A stretch of DNA of 64,000 nucleotides from Gammaproteobacteria bacterium (GTDB taxonomy: Bacteria; Pseudomonadota; Gammaproteobacteria; JABCZS01), in assembly GCA_021773275.1 (NCBI GenBank), contig JAJFKJ010000030.1, positions 79,580-143,579 of the forward strand, read 5' to 3'. Position numbers and translations under genes: made by a program. Each line of letters starts with the position of its first letter. Within the stretch, counting starts at the first letter, position 1. Below the pieces are notes generated by a model that had not been told where the DNA came from, made no database searches, and saw only the letters and a list, made by a program, of their open reading frames with translations. Positions 26,242 through 34,193 of this stretch are shown piece after piece.

Positions 26242-27915
26242 GTGTCCAATTCTGAAGACATTTCGTCAAATGCATATCTGAAGCAAAGGTTGCTTGAGCT
26301 TACTGCTGAAAACGAACAGTATAAAGAAATCATTGATAAACTACCTATACACATATACTGGAAGGGGAGGGATGGCTTATACTTGGGCTGCAATGAGCTT
26401 CAGGCAAAGTCTCTGGGTTTAAAATCGGCGGGTGACATAGTTGGGAAAAAGAGTGAAGAAATACACGATGAGCAAGCAGCTACGATAATAAGCAAAAATG
26501 ATGAAAAAGTGTTTAATCAAAAACACCCGATTACTGTTGAAGAAAGTTGCGTTGATAGTGATTCTCATGTGCAAACCTACATATCAAGCAAAACCCCTCT
26601 GCTAGATGAAAATGGAGAAGTAAGGGGGCTGCTAGGCGCATCGACAAACATTTCTAAACAGAAAGAATTGGAAAAAGAGCTCAAGCTCATGAAAACCCAG
26701 CTAGAAGCCAATGAAAAGCTAAATCGTGAATATTCTGCTCAACTACACAAACTAATTACAGGGCAGGTGCTGCCAAAAAATGCGAGTATTTCTTTTTGCA
26801 TAGACGAAACTTTAGAGTTTCTTGAAAATATTATTGCCAAAATCCCAGGGCATGTATATTGGTTTGATAAAAACAATGTTTTTCTTGGCTGTAATGATGA
26901 GCAGGCTAGAAGTGCAGGCATGGATTCTCGCAAAGATATAATCGGAAAAACATATTTTGATATGCCGTGGAAAGAGACAGCACAGGAACACATCGACTAT
27001 AACAATATAGTCATGAAAACAAGAAAAACACATACACAAGAAGAAATAGCGTTGATTGATGGTGTCAACAGAACTTTCCTATCTAAAAAATCCCCTCTTT
27101 ATGATAAGCGTGGCGAAGTGGTTGGTGTCCTTGGTGTTTCTATGGATATTACACCCCAAAAGCAACTAGAACAAATGACCACCAAAGCCGAAACACTAAA
27201 GCTTATTGCTGCAAGCATGGCGCATGAGCTAAGAACTCCATTAAGAGCAATACAGCTGGCCGCTTCGGGTATTAATGAAGATGTAGCTATTCTCATAGAC
27301 TCATACAAGGCAGATAAAGAGGCGCGGGGAAACTCTCCTGAATTCTGTGAAGTTGACCTAAACACTTTAGAAAAACTTTGTGAAATTACCGAGTCAGAAA
27401 CTAGGGCAGCATTTAACGTTATTGATATGATGCTGGTTAAAACAGACCCAGATGAGTTAAAGAAATCCAAGCCATCATTATATTCGATTGCCAAGTGCTT
27501 AGATAAGGTAATTAGTCGCTATCCATTTGAAGACAGTGAAAAAAGTTTTGTTAAAATTGATTGTTCACAAGATTTTGATTTTTATGGAGGTGAAAATGCA
27601 ATTACGCATGTGTTTTTTAATCTTTTAAAAAATGCGATTTATGCAGTAAGATCGGTGAGCAAAGGCGGTATAACCATAAAAACAGAGCTCGGAGAAAAAT
27701 ACAATAAAGTCTATTTTCGGGATACCGGGGCAGGTATAGCACCGGATGTGCTGCCACGTATTTTTGATCAATTCTACACGCAAACGAACCATGGGACAGG
27801 GGTAGGGCTTGCCTTTTGTAAGCTGGTTATGGAGGATATGGGAGGGGGTATTGATTGCTCCTCTGTTGAGGGGGAGTACACAGAGTTTACACTGGCATTC
27901 CCCATAGTAGAGTAG
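26242..27915 (+). CDS. Double-PAS sensor histidine kinase (LqsS/CqsS-type C-terminus)
   Basis: 557 residues from a GTG start without a strong ribosome site. Two PAS domains (about 28-140 and 195-305) share the sequence pattern YW-x5-LGCNxxQA, evidence of an internal duplication, and are joined by a coiled coil. The dimerisation box has His328 in AHELRTPL. The ATPase part has the N box (FFNLLKNAIYAV, near 464), G1 (DTGAGI, Asp494) and G2 (HGTGVGLAFCKLVM). This C-terminal half resembles the kinases of the Legionella Lqs and Vibrio Cqs systems as I remember them. No transmembrane helices, so it senses a cytoplasmic or diffusible ligand. The response regulator starts 60 bases downstream. Confidence 0.88.
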   Translation: MSNSEDISSNAYLKQRLLELTAENEQYKEIIDKLPIHIYWKGRDGLYLGCNELQAKSLGLKSAGDIVGKKSEEIHDEQAATIISKNDEKVFNQKHPITVEESCVDSDSHVQTYISSKTPLLDENGEVRGLLGASTNISKQKELEKELKLMKTQLEANEKLNREYSAQLHKLITGQVLPKNASISFCIDETLEFLENIIAKIPGHVYWFDKNNVFLGCNDEQARSAGMDSRKDIIGKTYFDMPWKETAQEHIDYNNIVMKTRKTHTQEEIALIDGVNRTFLSKKSPLYDKRGEVVGVLGVSMDITPQKQLEQMTTKAETLKLIAASMAHELRTPLRAIQLAASGINEDVAILIDSYKADKEARGNSPEFCEVDLNTLEKLCEITESETRAAFNVIDMMLVKTDPDELKKSKPSLYSIAKCLDKVISRYPFEDSEKSFVKIDCSQDFDFYGGENAITHVFFNLLKNAIYAVRSVSKGGITIKTELGEKYNKVYFRDTGAGIAPDVLPRIFDQFYTQTNHGTGVGLAFCKLVMEDMGGGIDCSSVEGEYTEFTLAFPIVE

Positions 27916-27975
27916 GTGCAGCTTGGCGTATATGAGCTATAATTAGAGGCATATAACAACAAAAGGCAGGCGAAC

Positions 27976-29001
27976 ATGCAGACTAAAACAATGCCCATCT
28001 GCTACACTCCATCCACGGTTGTGTTGCTGGATGATAATGAACAGTTTCTTGTGGGACTCCAAAAAGCACTTGGGAAAACCAAGGCTGCGTACAAGGCGTT
28101 CCATGACTCAAATGAGGCTTACGCCTACTTAGAAAAAACAGCCGTATTGCCCGACCTTGTGGCACGTTGCACAACACAAGAGATCGATCCCTGGCGCGGC
28201 AAACGAAATATTGAGCTAGATATAGCCCCGATCGCGCAACAAATATATAACGCCGAGCGCTTCGCCCAGCCTGCCGTTTTAGTGATAGACCAAGACATGC
28301 CTGGCATAAAGGGGCTAGAGATTTGCAAAAAATTGGTTGGCTCACCCATTAAAAAAATACTACTAACGGGCAAAGTTGCCAATGCACAGGTAGTCGAAGC
28401 TTTCAATGATGGCTTGATTGATATGTTTATTCCTAAATCTGCGGATGATTTTGACAATATAATCAACCCGGCAGTAAAAGAGCAGTTAATTGCTTATTGG
28501 TCAACGGCAATGCAATCTATTTCTAATGGCTTGATAACTCCGCGGCCTGGGTATAAGCCTTTATGCATACAAGAGCCTGCTTTTATAGAGGTTGTAGAAA
28601 AGATTATTGAAGAAAATGATATTTGCGAATATTATTTATCCGATGACAGTGGGAGTTATATATTTCTAGACAGTAAGGGCAAACCGAGCTGGTTAGTTGT
28701 AAAGGATGCTGACGATATAGAGCAGGAGTATTGCTCCGCATTAGAAGATGAAACCCCGCCGGACCCCAAAATATTAGAAGAGATGAAGAGGGGCAAAATT
28801 ATTACCCACATTTTTTTAAAAGAAGAGGATGCTATCTCTGCGGACCAGTGGAAAGCGCGTGGCCTTCTATTTAAGGCCAAAACTTTCACATCAAAAAATG
28901 AAACTTACTATTACGCATACATAAATGACCCAGATGCACACGATATTGAGCGAGATAAAATAGAATCCTACCAAGAATATCTCAAACAGGTCAAAGCTTA
29001 G
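27976..29001 (+). CDS. LqsR-like response regulator
   Basis: 341 residues. A receiver domain with acidic pair Asp19-Asp20, phospho-acceptor Asp105 (VIDQDMPG), Thr131 and Lys154. The acceptor is far later than the usual position near 55 because an insert of about 45 residues separates the first strands. LqsR of Legionella has the same oddity, with its Asp near residue 108. The C-terminal 160 residues are not a known DNA-binding domain. It is probably the partner of the kinase just upstream; a TATAAT box at 27938-27943 could give it its own transcript. The 3' end overlaps the convergent XRE gene by 11 bases. Confidence 0.75.
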   Translation: MQTKTMPICYTPSTVVLLDDNEQFLVGLQKALGKTKAAYKAFHDSNEAYAYLEKTAVLPDLVARCTTQEIDPWRGKRNIELDIAPIAQQIYNAERFAQPAVLVIDQDMPGIKGLEICKKLVGSPIKKILLTGKVANAQVVEAFNDGLIDMFIPKSADDFDNIINPAVKEQLIAYWSTAMQSISNGLITPRPGYKPLCIQEPAFIEVVEKIIEENDICEYYLSDDSGSYIFLDSKGKPSWLVVKDADDIEQEYCSALEDETPPDPKILEEMKRGKIITHIFLKEEDAISADQWKARGLLFKAKTFTSKNETYYYAYINDPDAHDIERDKIESYQEYLKQVKA

Positions 29002-29641
29002 GCAGCGTGAAAATAATGGGTGCCGCGCTGTAGATTTCTATACTATTTGCATCATTAGGGCTTGCTTGTAAATTTGTCGCGACCCGGTATTCGCCCGATT
29101 TATTTTGCAGCAGTAAGCCAATTAAAGTTGTGCCTTGGGCGGTGTTGACAATGCAATGTCGGTTTAACCCCTTGTGGAGCTCATCCGCTGCTAGCCTTAA
29201 ACCAATAATAAAATCTCCCGCATGATATACAGGGGCAAGTTCATTATCGGGAACAACCGTATCAACTGTTGGCCCATAGTGAAGGTGCAGGAACCTCAGC
29301 ATTTCATCAAGGGCTGCGTTAGGGCTCTGTGACGCTGAAATTGGCCTTACTACTTTTCCTTCGATTGTTTTAGCCATCAGTATGGGGGCGGCTCCAGTTT
29401 CGTCCATCAGCCATTGTGCGCTGACAATAGCGCCCGCTTTCTTAAAAGCGTCCGCGAGCCGTGTGGCACCAGCCTCCGACAGCCCCTTACGTCGCGCATT
29501 CTCCCAAGCGCAGACAACGCCCAAGGAAAGCCCATATTGAGCAAGCTCTGCCTGAGTAAGCCCCAGCATCTTGCGGACTTGCCGGATGCGTTGTGCTCGC
29601 TCTACTTTGAGTTCAGAGCCTAAAGACGTTGTATTGCCCAT
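28991..29641 (-). CDS. XRE-family phage-type repressor
   Basis: 216 residues from the ATG at 29641 (GGAG is 12 bases upstream; an extended reading to 29713 is less likely). The N-terminal helix-turn-helix (RQVRKMLGLTQAELAQYG, then VCAWENARRKG) is of the XRE type. The C-terminal half (DNELAPVYHAGDFIIGL) resembles the S24/LexA-like dimerisation region of phage repressors, but the catalytic Ser/Lys of self-cleavage are not evident. It probably controls the divergent gene at 29901 and itself through the palindrome at 29767-29788. Confidence 0.75.
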   Translation of the reverse strand: MGNTTSLGSELKVERAQRIRQVRKMLGLTQAELAQYGLSLGVVCAWENARRKGLSEAGATRLADAFKKAGAIVSAQWLMDETGAAPILMAKTIEGKVVRPISASQSPNAALDEMLRFLHLHYGPTVDTVVPDNELAPVYHAGDFIIGLRLAADELHKGLNRHCIVNTAQGTTLIGLLLQNKSGEYRVATNLQASPNDANSIEIYSAAPIIFTLPKL

Positions 29642-29766
29642 TAGTTTCACTAACTCCTTCTTTTTGCGAAAAATAAAACGCGTCTCATGGCCTCTATAGT
29701 CAATATCGCACACAGATTATGGAGGATAACCCATTGCTGCCAGCACCTTTATTTGCCAAACTGTTG

Positions 29767-29788
29767 TTGTCGCGATTAATCGTGACAA
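29767..29788. promoter_or_regulatory. 22-bp palindromic operator between divergent regulators
   Basis: TTGTC-GCGATTAATCGT-GACAA reads as its own reverse complement except for one base pair. It lies in the 258-base space between the XRE repressor and the receiver gene, the natural place for that repressor's operator. No other gene is seen in this space. Confidence 0.6.
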
Positions 29789-29900
29789 ATTGCAAAAAAT
29801 CCACTAATTTTCATGACAGGCAAGGCCTATGTTAATTAAGTTTAAAGTATAGATAAGGTTGCAGCAAGTAGATTATCGCCACAACATGGAGAAAGAAATT

Positions 29901-30350
29901 ATGAATAAGGCAGGAAAAATATTGATTGTCGAGGATAACAAGATTGCGATGCTAAATATTACGCATTTCCTTAAGGCGAGCGGCCTGGAGGGTATCACGG
30001 CATGTGAAAGCGGCCTTAGTGCAGTCGAGGCCTTTAAGCGCGAGCCTGAAGCATTCTCGCTGGTCTTGTTAGACATGGGCCTTCCTGACATTAACGGGTT
30101 AGAGGTAGCTGCGCGCATTAGGGATATAGAGAAACAGTTACGCATTGAAGACATGCTGGTGCCTATCATCCTGACGTCATCGCATGTTACACAGGAGCAA
30201 AAACAAGAGTCTGTGAAGCATGGGATAACAAGCTTCTTTAATAAGCCGCTGACTGAGAAAACGAGAGGAGCGATTTTGAAGATAATGGAAATTAAGAACT
30301 TAGTGACAAAGCCTAAGTTGGATTCAAGTGTTTCATACTTTGAGGCATAG
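29901..30350 (+). CDS. Single-domain CheY-like response regulator
   Basis: 149 residues from the ATG at 29901 (GGAG 9 bases upstream; in-frame earlier ATG at 29886). The receiver residues are all present: Glu11-Asp12, phospho-acceptor Asp58 (VLLDMGLPDINGLE), Thr92 and Lys115. No output domain, so it acts by protein contact or as a phosphate sink, perhaps for the kinase at 26242. It is divergent from the XRE repressor with the palindrome between. Confidence 0.85.
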   Translation: MNKAGKILIVEDNKIAMLNITHFLKASGLEGITACESGLSAVEAFKREPEAFSLVLLDMGLPDINGLEVAARIRDIEKQLRIEDMLVPIILTSSHVTQEQKQESVKHGITSFFNKPLTEKTRGAILKIMEIKNLVTKPKLDSSVSYFEA

Positions 30351-30436
30351 GGCATCAGACGGATGTGCAGCACCAGGAAGCTGCATTAAGGAAAAATAGT
30401 AAAATAGCCGTGCTTAGCGCAGTGTGGAGTAGTAAA

Positions 30437-31189
30437 GTGAAAGTTGTTAGTTATCGTGAAGCAAAAAAAATATTAGAACAAAATGGAGTCAGCCTGACGC
30501 CCAGAGGGCCTTATCAAGTGTTGGTTAATACATATCTTGGTAGTGCAAATAACCTGAATGAGAAAGACAAGCTTGCGCTTAGGGAAATTTTTATAAAATT
30601 TTCTGAACTTCAATGCGGTATAGCCTTAGAAAGAAGTGCCTCATGGATTGTAAAAGGCATTAATTTATTTGTGAAAAATATGCTGATTTTAGCTGAGATA
30701 CTCCATCGACATAAGCTGCCCAGCAAAAAAGAAGGCGATGTACAGCGTTTTGGGACAGCCACTGAGAGCCTTAAAAAAATTGTAGAGTATTATAAAAAAT
30801 CAAATGGAATTGAGGCGCTGGAGCTTGAACTGTTGATTGATAGTCTAGTTGCACCAAAGCAAAAGCATGCGGATGCTTTAAACCAGTTGCAAAATGACAT
30901 AATTGCAATTATTGATGCTGATGAATCAAGGGAGGGGGGTAAGCCTATGGATGCCCGGCTTATCTTAGGTCTTGCGCTTTTATTGGTTGTTGCTGTAGGG
31001 GTGACTTTAGGTATGTCTTTGGGCACTGATTTTCTGCCCCATATCGAAAAGATTTGGGAAAGCGGCAATCCCGAGGCTATAGCAAAAGCTGGCGCAACGG
31101 CAGTGCCAAGCATAATGATGCTGGCCGGTTTGACACAAGCACCAAAAGTCATGGACGCGTTTGCGAGTGTTACCAGAAGCTCGCCATAA
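30437..31189 (+). CDS. Unknown protein with C-terminal membrane segments
   Basis: About 250 residues from a GTG at 30437, with GGAG 7 bases upstream; a longer frame from a GTG at 30365 has no such site. Residues 1-165 are soluble and helical. A strong hydrophobic segment follows (about residues 174-196) and a second weaker one near 220-235. No family recognised. It lies between a receiver protein and an HTH protein on the same strand and could be a membrane partner in that signalling group. Confidence 0.55.
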   Translation: MKVVSYREAKKILEQNGVSLTPRGPYQVLVNTYLGSANNLNEKDKLALREIFIKFSELQCGIALERSASWIVKGINLFVKNMLILAEILHRHKLPSKKEGDVQRFGTATESLKKIVEYYKKSNGIEALELELLIDSLVAPKQKHADALNQLQNDIIAIIDADESREGGKPMDARLILGLALLLVVAVGVTLGMSLGTDFLPHIEKIWESGNPEAIAKAGATAVPSIMMLAGLTQAPKVMDAFASVTRSSP

Positions 31190-31260
31190 ATATATACAAA
31201 ACCAGAGATGCAAGAATATAAAGGTAATTTGCTGATAATGTATGGCAGGAGGTAAGAGGT

Positions 31261-31566
31261 ATGTTTCACAAAGAAGACGGTGGTTTGTTTTCTAAGCTAC
31301 TCGATATGGCAGATAGCATAGAGGTTTCGTTGCTAAAATATAAGGTTCTTGCAAGTTATAACTATGGGCTGTCTCGCAAAAAAGGAGCCGAATACCTGAA
31401 TATCTCTGAGGGTAGTTATGCTTGGCATTTACGTTATTTGCGCAGCGCGTTTAGCATTAAGGCCCGAGCTGACCTTAGGGTTTTACATTCCGTGCTGACA
31501 AGCAAAGGGATTAATATTGAAATAGAAAAAGAGATTAATTCTTTTTTAGAAGAAATTGAAGAGTAA
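31261..31566 (+). CDS. LuxR/GerE-type helix-turn-helix protein without sensor domain
   Basis: 101 residues. After 25 residues the sequence LASYNYGLSRKKGAEYLNISEGSYAWHLRYLRSAF fits the four-helix GerE/LuxR DNA-binding domain, with a C-terminal acidic tail. No receiver or ligand-binding part. AGGAGG lies upstream of the ATG. The last 100 bases contain one arm of a perfect 23-bp inverted repeat whose other arm includes the stop codon, so the gene end may form a hairpin. Confidence 0.65.
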   Translation: MFHKEDGGLFSKLLDMADSIEVSLLKYKVLASYNYGLSRKKGAEYLNISEGSYAWHLRYLRSAFSIKARADLRVLHSVLTSKGINIEIEKEINSFLEEIEE

Positions 31567-31585
31567 AACCCTAAGGTCAGCTCGG
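31464..31585. repeat. Perfect 23-bp inverted repeat spanning the end of the HTH gene
   Basis: Arms 31464-31486 (inside the coding region) and 31563-31585 (covering the TAA stop) are exact reverse complements with a 76-base loop. No T-run follows, so it is not an ordinary terminator. Confidence 0.9.
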
Positions 31586-31753
31586 ACCGGGGTGCAAATG
31601 GCCGTGAGTCGTGAGATGCGTCATACTTCTTTGCTTGTTTTTACGGCCATTAAATTTGTTAAAGTCGGCCCCGGTATACGCCTAATGCCCCCGCCTGTGG
31701 CACTAGATGTTTTCAATATTGAATAAGCGCTACGGCGGGGCGCATTAGGCGTA
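31586..31753. other. Highly structured non-coding segment between two LuxR-type genes
   Basis: Directly after the 23-bp repeat come nested inverted repeats: ACCGGGG/CCCCGGT (31586-31592 with 31669-31675) enclosing AATGGCCGT/ACGGCCATT (31597-31605 with 31643-31651), then a nearly perfect 19/20-base stem (31677-31695 with 31734-31753, one bulge). Together they could fold as one large RNA or as cruciform DNA. No protein gene fits here. It may be a regulatory RNA or leader of the next gene; function unknown. Confidence 0.6.
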
Positions 31754-31822
31754 GATCTGTTTAATCTGACGGCAGGTATATAGTAATTAAGTAGTTAAGT
31801 AATTATGTGGTTGTGTATAGTT

Positions 31823-32584
31823 ATGGCATCAATTTGCAAAAAAATATATGCGTTTATGAAGCAACATGAGACAGATGTACGCGAGCTCATGTTAAAATTT
31901 CCTGGTGAACTTGCGCCTTGCTGGTTTGGCTTCGAGCGGCATTATAAAAGTGGCTTGTGTACATTTCTAAGCACAGATGCCAACGTCTATGCGCATCATT
32001 TTGAACAAGAGCATGTGCTTGTTTCCCCGCCTTTAAGCAGGGTTTTGAAGGGTAACATTGAGTTGCAGTATAAAAGTGCAGGGAGGGGAGCTTCTGAGCG
32101 TACACGGGCTGAGTGTGAAATGTTTGGATATAAAAATTCCTTAATTTTTATTCGTTATGAAAATAAATATTTTGATGTCTTTTATTTTGCGTATCAGGGC
32201 GTGAGTGATGAGTTAATGACAGCATTACAGAATGGCCAAGCGGTTATGATGGGCATATTGTATGATTTTCTTCAGAAGTTTGAAAATTTACTTGGGGACA
32301 GGGATAACGCTACAGTAATTTCAGAAAAGATGAGGTGCCATCGAAGATTTTATGAGCGGTGCGGAAATACAATGTCTTTTTGGGTAGAAAAAAGGCAAGA
32401 GCATATTAAGATTACAGCCAGGCAATATGAGGTGGCTTTTTTACGATGGAAGAAAAAACCATATAAATCTATTGCGCGTATGCTTGATGTGAGGCCAGGC
32501 ACGCCTGAAAAGCACATGCAGGCGCTAAGGGAGAGGCTGGGGGCTGAGGCTGTAGCAGATATTTTTGATATTATTTTTGGGTAG
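31823..32584 (+). CDS. LuxR-type transcriptional regulator (solo)
   Basis: 253 residues from the ATG at 31823; an in-frame ATG at 31805 is the alternative and neither has a good ribosome site. The N-terminal 170 residues could be an autoinducer-domain-like sensor but lack motifs I can confirm. The C-terminal 60 residues (ITARQYEVAFLRWKKKPYKSIARMLDVRPGTPEKHMQALRERLG) follow the LuxR DNA-binding pattern, with drift at several normally conserved positions. No synthase of acyl-homoserine lactones is present, so it would be a solo receptor or has lost ligand binding. It converges on the integrase, 2 bases away. Confidence 0.65.
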   Translation: MASICKKIYAFMKQHETDVRELMLKFPGELAPCWFGFERHYKSGLCTFLSTDANVYAHHFEQEHVLVSPPLSRVLKGNIELQYKSAGRGASERTRAECEMFGYKNSLIFIRYENKYFDVFYFAYQGVSDELMTALQNGQAVMMGILYDFLQKFENLLGDRDNATVISEKMRCHRRFYERCGNTMSFWVEKRQEHIKITARQYEVAFLRWKKKPYKSIARMLDVRPGTPEKHMQALRERLGAEAVADIFDIIFG

Positions 32585-32586
32585 TA

Positions 32587-33780
32587 TTAACTAACCTTAT
32601 TTTTCAAATTATCTAAGTGGTCTGCCCATGCCTGCATCATTTTTGTCCGCTCCAGGAGATACTCTGCATAGTTATAGGCGGCCCTTACCTCATTAGATTC
32701 GACATGCGCGAGTTGTCTTTCAATGTGGTCGCGATTCCAGCCTTGTTCATTAAGTAATGTTGAGGCTGTGCTGCGAAAGCCGTGAGCTGTCATTTGATCG
32801 CCCGAATATCCTAGTGTACGTAGTGCGATGGTTACCGTATTTTCAGACATGGGGCGCTCATCTGAGCGTATGCTCGGCAGGGCATACTTGCTAGAGCCTG
32901 TAAATGGCCGCAGCTCTTTTAATATTTCGATCGCCTGCCTTGATAGGGGGACTATGTGCTTTTTACGTGTTTTCATTTTTCCTGCAGGTATATGCCATTG
33001 AGCACGCTCAAAATCAAATTCTGCCCATTCCGCGCGTCTAAGTTCCCCCGGGCGGACAAACAGCAGGGCTGAGAGCTTCAGCGCGCAGCGCGTAGAGAAG
33101 TTCCCATGATAACCGTCTATTGCGCGTAAAAGCACTCCAAGAGCATTAGGCTCGGTTATAGATGCATAATGGTTGGCTCTATTTGTTGGCTGAAGCGCAC
33201 CTCGCAAATCCTGGCATATGTCGCGTTCGGCCCTACCCGTTATAGTTGCAAATTTAAAGATATGACTACAGTATCTTAATATTCTGTGTGCAGTCTCAAT
33301 AGCTCCCCTGTCCTGTATACGCCTTAGAGTCGAGAATAATTCTGGTTGGGCAATATTTGCGATAGGTTGTGCACCTAGCCAGGGGAAGACGTCCCTTTCA
33401 AGCCTGCGCAGCACACGAAACCTATAGCCTTGGGTCCAGTTTGATGAGTTCTTGTTCAACCACTCTCGGCCCACAGCCTCAAAAGTATTTGAAACAACAA
33501 GCTGCTTAGTTTGCGCGGTAATTTTTTTTGCCTCATTAGGGTCAGTTCCGCCTACAAGCATTTTGTGTGCGGAATCAGACGCCACTCTGGCTTCAGCAAG
33601 GGATACATGAGGGTATGCGCCCAGGCTTAGCTTTTTCTCCTTCCCAAGGTATCGATATTTTAGTTTCCAGTGCTTGCCGCCACTAGGTGTAACTAGCAGA
33701 TACAGTCCTTTTCCATCACTCAGTTTGAGCGGTTTTTCACGGGGTTTAATGCGTTTTATTTTCAAGTTTGTGAGCGCCAT
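32587..33780 (-). CDS. int: P4-type tyrosine integrase
   Basis: 397 residues from the ATG at 33780, with GGAGG 5 bases before it (a slightly longer start at 33792 is possible). It has the N-terminal DUF4102 arm-binding region (LKLSDGKGLYLLVTPSGGKHWKLKYR), a core-binding domain and the catalytic domain with Arg in VRPGELRRAEW, the HGFR box, AHVE and the Tyr of the YNYAEYL segment. It catalyses site-specific integration and excision. It lies 162 bases from the 3' end of tRNA-Met, the usual arrangement for islands that use a tRNA 3' end as attachment site. Confidence 0.93.
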   Translation of the reverse strand: MALTNLKIKRIKPREKPLKLSDGKGLYLLVTPSGGKHWKLKYRYLGKEKKLSLGAYPHVSLAEARVASDSAHKMLVGGTDPNEAKKITAQTKQLVVSNTFEAVGREWLNKNSSNWTQGYRFRVLRRLERDVFPWLGAQPIANIAQPELFSTLRRIQDRGAIETAHRILRYCSHIFKFATITGRAERDICQDLRGALQPTNRANHYASITEPNALGVLLRAIDGYHGNFSTRCALKLSALLFVRPGELRRAEWAEFDFERAQWHIPAGKMKTRKKHIVPLSRQAIEILKELRPFTGSSKYALPSIRSDERPMSENTVTIALRTLGYSGDQMTAHGFRSTASTLLNEQGWNRDHIERQLAHVESNEVRAAYNYAEYLLERTKMMQAWADHLDNLKNKVS

Positions 33781-33942
33781 GGGGGCCTCCATTTAGACAA
33801 AAACAGCAAAGGCCCCCAAAAGAGCCCCCGCCTGATGCCGGATTTAAAAAGTTCAATGCTGTACAACCTGGCAATTATACTTGCTAAGCTGCTGTTTTTT
33901 AATGGCTTAATTGTACAATGAGGACTAATACGGATGGGGGAA

Positions 33943-33965
33943 TGGTGGCTATGGGTGGACTCGAA
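33943..33965. other. Likely attachment site (element end within tRNA-Met 3' end)
   Basis: The tRNA 3' end, including the encoded CCA and acceptor/T-arm bases, faces the integrase gene. P4-type integrases recombine in this part of tRNA genes. I found no second copy in the window, so the other end would lie left of base 1. The exact crossover and length are not visible. Confidence 0.5.
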
Positions 33966-34019
33966 CCACCGACCTCAGCATTATGAGTGCCGCGCTCTAA
34001 CCGGCTGAGCTACATAGCC
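33943..34019 (-). tRNA. tRNA-Met (elongator, anticodon CAU)
   Basis: 77 bases including encoded CCA. Read on minus it starts GGCTATGTAGCTCAG, folds into a cloverleaf with 7-bp acceptor stem and has the anticodon loop CTCATAA. The sequence closely matches elongator tRNA-Met of enteric bacteria and not tRNA-Ile2 or initiator tRNA. It remains intact next to the element. Confidence 0.95.
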
Positions 34020-34040
34020 ATATTCGAATGTAAGCCCCGA

Positions 34041-34069
34041 ATTGTCGCGTTTCTGACAGTTTTTGTCAA
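34041..34069 (-). promoter_or_regulatory. Promoter of tRNA-Met
   Basis: On minus, a perfect TTGACA (34064-34069), a 17-base spacer and GACAAT (34041-34046) lie about 20 bases before the tRNA start. Confidence 0.75.
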
Positions 34070-34137
34070 CCTGCCTATTTTTTATTAAAAATCCATCAAA
34101 ATCAGTCTATTAGAATGGGGTGCCCGGTCGCCACCTG

Positions 34138-34146
34138 TGATATACT
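34138..34146 (+). promoter_or_regulatory. Extended -10 promoter of the 34194 gene
   Basis: TGATATACT (TG plus one base plus TATACT) lies about 48 bases before the start codon; no good -35 box. Confidence 0.4.
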
Positions 34147-34193
34147 GAAATTAAGGCGAAGAACTAGCTACTACTGCAGCACCAGGAGGCCCT

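Noticed and set aside
31677..31753. Integron attC-like stem (CGCCTAATGC ... GCATTAGGCG)
   Set aside because: The arms resemble GCCTAAC/GTTAGGC core sites but carry AAT/ATT where attC needs the invariant AAC/GTT, and no integrase of the integron type or cassette array is present.
1..33942. Second copy of the tRNA-Met 3' end as left attachment site
   Set aside because: None found on reading the window; the element most likely continues beyond base 1.
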